Positions 59,020 through 64,000 of a DNA stretch of 64,000 nt are shown here, in pieces. This DNA comes from Edaphochlamys debaryana (Eukaryota > Chlorophyta > Chlorophyceae > Chlamydomonadales), in contig JAEHOE010000082.1 of NCBI GenBank assembly GCA_016858145.1, positions 186,001 to 250,000 on the forward strand, given 5' to 3'. Made by a program: the position numbers and the translations under genes. The stretch's first letter is position 1. Every line of letters starts with the position of its first letter. The notes beneath the pieces were generated by a model. That model did not search any database. It was not told the DNA's origin and saw only the letters and a program-made list of their open reading frames with translations.

Positions 59020-61160
59020 TCACGCGCTCCAGCTGACGCACACCAGCTGCACGGTGCCCTCCTCGTACACGTACTCGTCCTCATCCTCTGCCTCCTGGCC
59101 CTGCGCGCCGTCCCGCGGCCCCCACGCGTCCCGCTGCTGCCGGGACCGCTTGCCGCCGCAGGGCCCTCCACCTGATGCACCGACGCGGTACGGGTGGAGA
59201 TACGCCTAGGGCGGGGGCGGGAGGCGGGCGGGTCCGCATGCTTGGGCACATGGCTCCCCAAGCTGGTAACGCAGCAAGCAATGACTGCGTACAATTGCTG
59301 CCCAGAGCGCCGCCGCCTCCACGTCCGCTCGTATCAGGTCAACCCGAGGCCAATCTACGCCAGCCCCCGCCCCGCCAGCTGCACGCCCGCCGGTGATCCC
59401 TGCCATCCCTTGGGCTACTCTCACCCAGGCCCAGAAGCCGCATCCACCCGCAGGTGTCTTGCCGCAACGCCCCTCAGCACTGGCTACGACTATGCCCCGC
59501 CCAGCCCCCAGCACGCAGGAAGGCCGCCCGCGCCCCCACCTGCAGGTGCGGGTGGCGGCGGGTGATGCCCTTTGCCACCGCATGGAGGAGGCCCGTGGAC
59601 ACGCGCCCAGCCAGCACGTTGGCGTGCTGCCTCTGGTCCTCATCATCGACCACCCTGCGCAGATACAGGCGGCGGGCTTTGCCGGCGCTGGCGATGACGG
59701 ATGGTGGGCGCCAGCGCAGGCAGTGGATTGATGCTGACATGGGAGTGCGGTGCTGCTAGCTACAGGGAACAGCGTGCGTCCGTGCGTGACTCCTGCGTGT
59801 CTGTCCAGGCCGGCCCATGTCCTTGCCAGCCCCCTCCCTGCACCCCAGTCGCTAGACCTCCTTGCCTACATAGTTTCCCCCAGAACTCACCAGCAATGGC
59901 CGTACGCTTTGTCGTGTTTGGACACCTGAGCACACACAAACACATGCGGACATACAGCGCTCCTCAGTGTCTACTACGCCTGCCTTCGAAGGACGGGCAG
60001 GCTCGAGATTCGAGGGGCGGCCCGGCTACCCCTCCCATCCTGTGATGCCCTGGAGACACCCTAGCCACCAGGCTGCCCGGCCGAAGCAGAGGGGGGCGCC
60101 ATGGCGCACCTTCTTTGGCCGCCCCCGACCGGCGATCCTGGATACGAACAGTTGCGTGGGCGCCCGATCATCCCATGGCGCCGTAGCGCTGAACTCCTCC
60201 TCTGAGGTGTCGTCGTCGTTGTCAAATCGGTCCCAGCGGCTGGGAGATACGCGCTTGTAGTCCGTCGGCGTCAAGGGCTCCTGGCTGCTGACCAGGAAGA
60301 GCGCCCGGTCGCAAGTGGTCGTCAGATCCAGCGTCAGCTGGGAGCAGATCTCCTGAGGCACGCACGGGATGCCGTACAGAACAGCATGGAGAGCTGTTGG
60401 GGGGGACCAGGAACACGGGACTCGCAGTGCTGAGGAACCAGGGGTCTCTTGCACGTGTGCGCCCCACCGTGCCTGTCCCCCTACCCACACTCCATACTCC
60501 TTGGCTGTTCCCTTGAGCCCCGCCCACCCACCTCCACGACCGGCTCGGCCTTGGCCTCCAGATAGAGCTTTAGCAGTTCCGCGTCCATGAACAGGGGCGC
60601 GGTCTGCTCCTGCCATTGCTGGCCCCAGGAGCTGAAGCCTTCAGACCTCTGGCGTCCTTCCAACAGGTCGAGGATCCTAGTGGGGATGCCGTACTTGTCA
60701 ATCACCTCTCGCTGCAGCCAGTCTTTGGTCAGGGTCGGCGGTTTGGGCAGGTCTGCGTCTGCCAGGCTGCCGGTTGCGTAGATGTGGAGCGCCAGCTTGA
60801 GCGGCTCGGGCTCAAACTGCAGCACAACCTCCACCTCCGCGGGGGCCGGGTTGCCTGAGGAGGGCATGACACAGCAGCGATGTCGGGGACCGCGGGGAAG
60901 GCTTGGGGGAGGGAAGGTGGGCGCGGGTTGACTACGCCGGCCCATACCACGCCCATACCCCCAAAACACGGATGCTCACCCTCGCTTTTGGCTCGCTCCA
61001 CGGCCGCGCACGCGAGCTTTGCGAGCTTCCCGCCCGGAAAGTTCGAAGTCAGAGCGCTTAGCTGGCAGCGAACAGGCTTTGGCAAAGCCCCAGCGCAGCC
61101 GAAGGCGAGGGCGCCATGTCGGGGCTCAGCATTTGGGCGACGAAAGACGATGACTTGCAT
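59020..61160 (-). CDS. Tandem-array family protein, member 2
   Basis: Six exons, 360 residues: 61160-60980, 60854-60532, 60352-60110, 59925-59891, 59654-59540, 59205-59020. The ATG at 61160 is the first in frame. A short basic N-terminus precedes FPGGKLAKLACAAVERAKSE. Then come VEVVLQFEPEPLKLALHIYA, LTKDWLQREVIDKYGIPT, EICSQLTLDLTTTCDRALFL, an acidic loop (DNDDDTSEEE), QLFVSRIAGRGRPKK, the tiny exon KAYGHCW, LAGRVSTGLLHAV, and a C-terminus with a basic-then-acidic linker (GGKRSRQQRDAWG, EAEDEDEYVYEEG) closing on VQLVCVSWSA. The 35-base exon is needed to move from phase 0 to phase 2 and is matched in member 3, which supports it. Function unknown. Confidence 0.8.
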
Positions 61161-61947
61161 GGTTGGTTATCTAAGTGGTCTAAGCCATTACAAGGCGAGC
61201 CGACACGCGAGGGCGACAATGCAGCCGTCGCGCCAAAATGTCCGAACGATCGCCATAGACGTCTATGCGCTAGCCACTCGTGTTATGCCAGCTCGTTCAC
61301 GTTCGCCTATGTCCTCCATTTCGTTGTGAAGAGGCTTGCGGACTCCGACCCGCGCCTCCTCGATCCCACACAAGTACGGCATGACGTACACACCACTGCT
61401 GTGGCCACGACCCTGGCGGCACCCGAGTTGAGTCCCTCCCGTGTGCCTCGCATCAAAGGCAGCGGTGCAGCTCTGCTCGCTCGGCAATCCCAATGGCTTC
61501 CAGCACCCGGACGCCTGGTCCGGCCCTACGCAACCCTGCTACAACCCTCCTGCTGCACGCCGCGCCCGAAGGTGCTGTTCACACAACCCAATCAAACCGC
61601 AATGCATCACTACTCTGCCCATGTAGTACACCTCTATCCCGGGCGTACTTGCGCGTCTGCGCCATGCTCTCCCGCCTTGCCAGCCCGCCGTGCAAAATGT
61701 ACCACGTGCCTGCATGCTCCCGCTGCACCGCATGAGTATGCATGCCTACATCTGCCCTTCTTCGCATGCCCCAGCCCGCCAACCCCACGCCGCCTGCCTC
61801 AACCCCACGACACCTGACTCCACCCAGCCCCAGCCCCTGGTGACGCTGTTGTGTGTAGCGCTGGCTCTGGGCACCTCGACTACGCCCTGCCATCTGATGA
61901 CCGATCCACCGCACACCCGCTGCACTGGCCGTGATGTTGGGGCGGGC
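61161..61947. other. Intergenic between array members 2 and 3
   Basis: About 790 bases. Promoter of member 2 and 3' UTR of member 3. No exon, TGTAA or promoter motif supported. Confidence 0.5.
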
Positions 61948-64000
61948 TCACGCGCTCCAGCTGACGCACACCAGCTGCACGGTGCCCTCCTCGTACACGT
62001 ACTCGTCCTCCTCATCCGCCTCCTGGCCCTGCGCGTCGTCCTGCGGCCCCCACGCGTCCCGCTGCTGCCGGGACCGCTTTCCGCCGCAGAACTCGGAGAC
62101 TTCGCCAGAGGCCCCAACGCGGTATGCGTAGAGGTACGCCTGGGGTTGGCGGGAATGGAAGGGGCGGCACGGGAGGGCAGTTGAGATGAGCTGAAACTGC
62201 TGCCCTTGGCCACCACGCAAACGTGCAACTGGCAGTGCCGCCTTGCCAGGCAGGCGGGCCCGCCCAGCCCCGGAGGAATGGCCCGCCCGCCCCGCCCGCG
62301 CCCCCACCTGCAGGTGCGGGTGGCGGCGGGTGATGCCCTCTGCCACCGCCTGGAGCAGGCCCGTGGACACGCGCCCAGCCAGCAGGTCGGCGTGCTTGGT
62401 GCCCTCCGAGTTGACCACCCTGCTCAGGGGACGCGGGCAGGGAGGTGGGCATGGCTGAGCACGGGTGACAATCCTTAGAGCCGGACTTTCGTGTTGCGGC
62501 GACTGCCTCTCGCAGCCCCCGCCCCGAGACCTAGCCCAAGCCTTGCGGCCTCACCAGCCGTGGGCACCCCGGCAGGGACCCCACAGCTTATAGCCCAAAC
62601 GCTGTTGAAATAGTAATAGTCTACGCTGGTCTAGGATGTGGCTTTTCCCAAACCGTCAAACTCGCCAGCAGTGGCCGTACGCTTCCTCCTTACGGGACGC
62701 CTGCGAATGCGTACACGGCAACACTGACCACCTCAACCACCCAGCCAACCTTTTTACACAGCTAAGAGCGACATGTGTCATCACGGTCACAGCAAGGCGG
62801 AGCACGCCCGCGTGAGTCTGGCCACTCACCCGCCTGGGCCTGCCGCGGCCCGTGATCCTCGAGACGTACAGTTGTGAGGGCGCCCCAGGGCCGTCAGGTC
62901 CGTATGCTCTGTACTCAACCGCCTCGTCTTCCGAACTGTCGATGGGCGACCACATGTCGCCCCATACCCCGGGCTCCTTGGGGGCCTGGCTGCTGACCAG
63001 GAAGAGTGTGCGGTCGCACGTGGCCGCGAGATCCAGATCCATCATAGAGCAGATCTCCTGAGGCAGGAGCGGCGGGATAAGCATGCAAGGGAGTTGAGGC
63101 GTTCAGTGGCCCACACGGCCAAGACGGGAGGGCTGGCGCTTCCGTGCTCCTGCCGTCCTGCCTGCCATTGAACCCTCAGCTGGCCCTGCTAGGGGCTCTT
63201 CAGGTGCGACAACAAAGTCGGCTATTAGACAGTGCAGAGCTGCGCTTCATGCCTTAAGCCCAGCTCCCTCCCATGAACATTGAAGGGGTCTCCCTTTGGG
63301 GCTGTCAGGTTGCTGATAGACCTCATTAAGCCGGGGGCTGGGGCGGCTGGGGCCCCATTGCGACACTGCCCGGTTGCAGCCCCGCCCCATCCGTGCACTC
63401 TGTGCCCCTACCGCCCGTGCCCGGCTAAACGGCGCGCAAGCCCTAGCAGCCCCCACCCACCCCACCTCAACGACCGGCTCGGCCTTGGACTCCAGATAGA
63501 TCCTCAGCAGATCCGCGTCCATGAGCAGGGGCCTGCGCTGCACCCCACCGCCGGTGTTGTAGCCGGCGCTCGGCCGCCGTTCCAGCAGATCGGCGATCCC
63601 GAGCGGGATGCCGTACGTATCCAGGATCCCCCTCTTCAGCCAGTTTTTGTCAAGGATACCGGTAGCTCTCTTAGGGATCTCAGCGCCGCGCAGGCTGCCG
63701 GTCGTGTAGATGTGTAGCGCCAGCTTCAGAGCATCATGGTCGTAGTGCAGCTCGACCTCCACCTTCGCGGGGTGGGCGTCACCTGAGGAGAGGCAGGGCG
63801 CAGCGCCACGAGCAGGGCAGGCGCTTGCTTGGGCTTACAGGTGCAAGGCAACAGGGGATGCCCGTGAGAGGCGAGGCGATGATGGCGGGTGCGGGTTGCA
63901 CATGCCCGCGCCCGTTGCGAACACTCGAAGCTGCGCATGCTTACCCGCGCTCTTGGCCCGCTGCAGGGCCTCGACAGCGAGCTGAGCGAGCTTTCCTTCG
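61948..64000 (-). CDS. Tandem-array family protein, member 3 (5' end off window)
   Basis: Six exons seen: 64000-63945 (partial), 63782-63466, 63057-62830, 62700-62666, 62419-62308, 62139-61948, giving 313 codons before the stop. Exon boundaries and phases match member 2 one for one. Shared blocks are EGKLAQLAVEALQRAKS, VEVELHYDHDALKLALHIY, DKNWLKRGILDTYGIP, EICSMMDLDLAATCDRTLFL, LYVSRITGRGRPRR, KEEAYGHCW, LAGRVSTGLLQAVAEGITRR and the C-terminal VQLVCVSWSA. The acidic loop is present but different in sequence (DSSEDEAVEY). The donor after the 35-base exon is GCGAGT where member 2 has GTGAGT. Last-exon DNA is nearly identical to member 2 over much of its length. Function unknown. Confidence 0.8.
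62420..62665 (-). other. GC-AG intron in array member 3
   Basis: Donor TGCTG|GCGAGT; the orthologous position in member 2 is TGCTG|GTGAGT. The acceptor GAGCAG|GGTGGTC corresponds in both. Confidence 0.8.

Noticed and set aside
59655..59760. Upstream acceptor extending exon 5 of array member 2 in phase 0
   Set aside because: The 35-base exon at 59925-59891 gives the right phase, and an equivalent exon exists in member 3.
1..64000. CRISPR arrays, bacterial promoters, terminators, plasmid or phage genes
   Set aside because: The whole window behaves as an intron-rich algal nuclear genome. No spaced repeats, Shine-Dalgarno sites or prokaryotic gene order were seen.

Overview
The window is nuclear DNA of a green alga of the Chlamydomonas/Volvox type (Chlamydomonadales, probably volvocine). 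The evidence is a very G+C-rich sequence (about two thirds by eye), genes cut by many GT-AG introns of roughly 50-500 bases, Ala/Gly/Pro/Ser-rich low-complexity protein segments, and TGTAA-type poly(A) signals. Species cannot be named from the sequence alone. I see no bacterial operons, rRNA, tRNA, CRISPR array or intact transposon. I rebuilt thirteen protein genes by following splice sites and reading phase. In every model the exon phases add up to one open frame, but none has been checked against RNA.

Layout: (1) 1-2486 (+), 3' part of a low-complexity acidic/basic protein. (2) 8477-3802 (-), membrane-anchored GT90/CAP10 glycosyltransferase-like protein. (3) 13254-8957 (-), importin-alpha-like ARM-repeat protein. 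(4) 14000-15164 (+), unknown protein. (5) 20616-16963 (-), unknown polytopic membrane protein. (6) 26964-21411 (-), (7) 27289-32484 (+) and (8) 34820-38954 (+), three diverged acyl-CoA-dehydrogenase-fold paralogues; 6 and 7 are head-to-head and 8 follows 7. (9) 39668-50890 (+), a very large receptor-type class III nucleotide-cyclase-like protein with a solute-binding-protein ectodomain. (10) 55255-52688 (-), small secreted protein. (11) 58256-56850, (12) 61160-59020 and (13) 64000-61948 (-, 5' end off the window), a tandem array of three members of one unrecognised family.

Two themes stand out. First, the three acyl-CoA-dehydrogenase-like proteins keep the fold signatures, but all lack glutamate at both places where this family normally carries its catalytic base, and two of them have long disordered N-terminal tails. 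They look like a local family of pseudoenzymes or re-purposed flavoproteins. Second, the neighbouring receptor cyclase keeps the metal-binding aspartates of its first catalytic half but lacks the transition-state Asn/Arg in both halves. Each half is also split by a low-complexity insertion of roughly 780-870 residues at an equivalent position. It looks like a sensor with a catalytically dead or strongly altered cyclase module.

The rest is ordinary housekeeping (protein O-glycosylation, nuclear import) or lineage-restricted proteins of unknown role. Intergenic stretches mostly hold UTRs, promoters and short tandem repeats.
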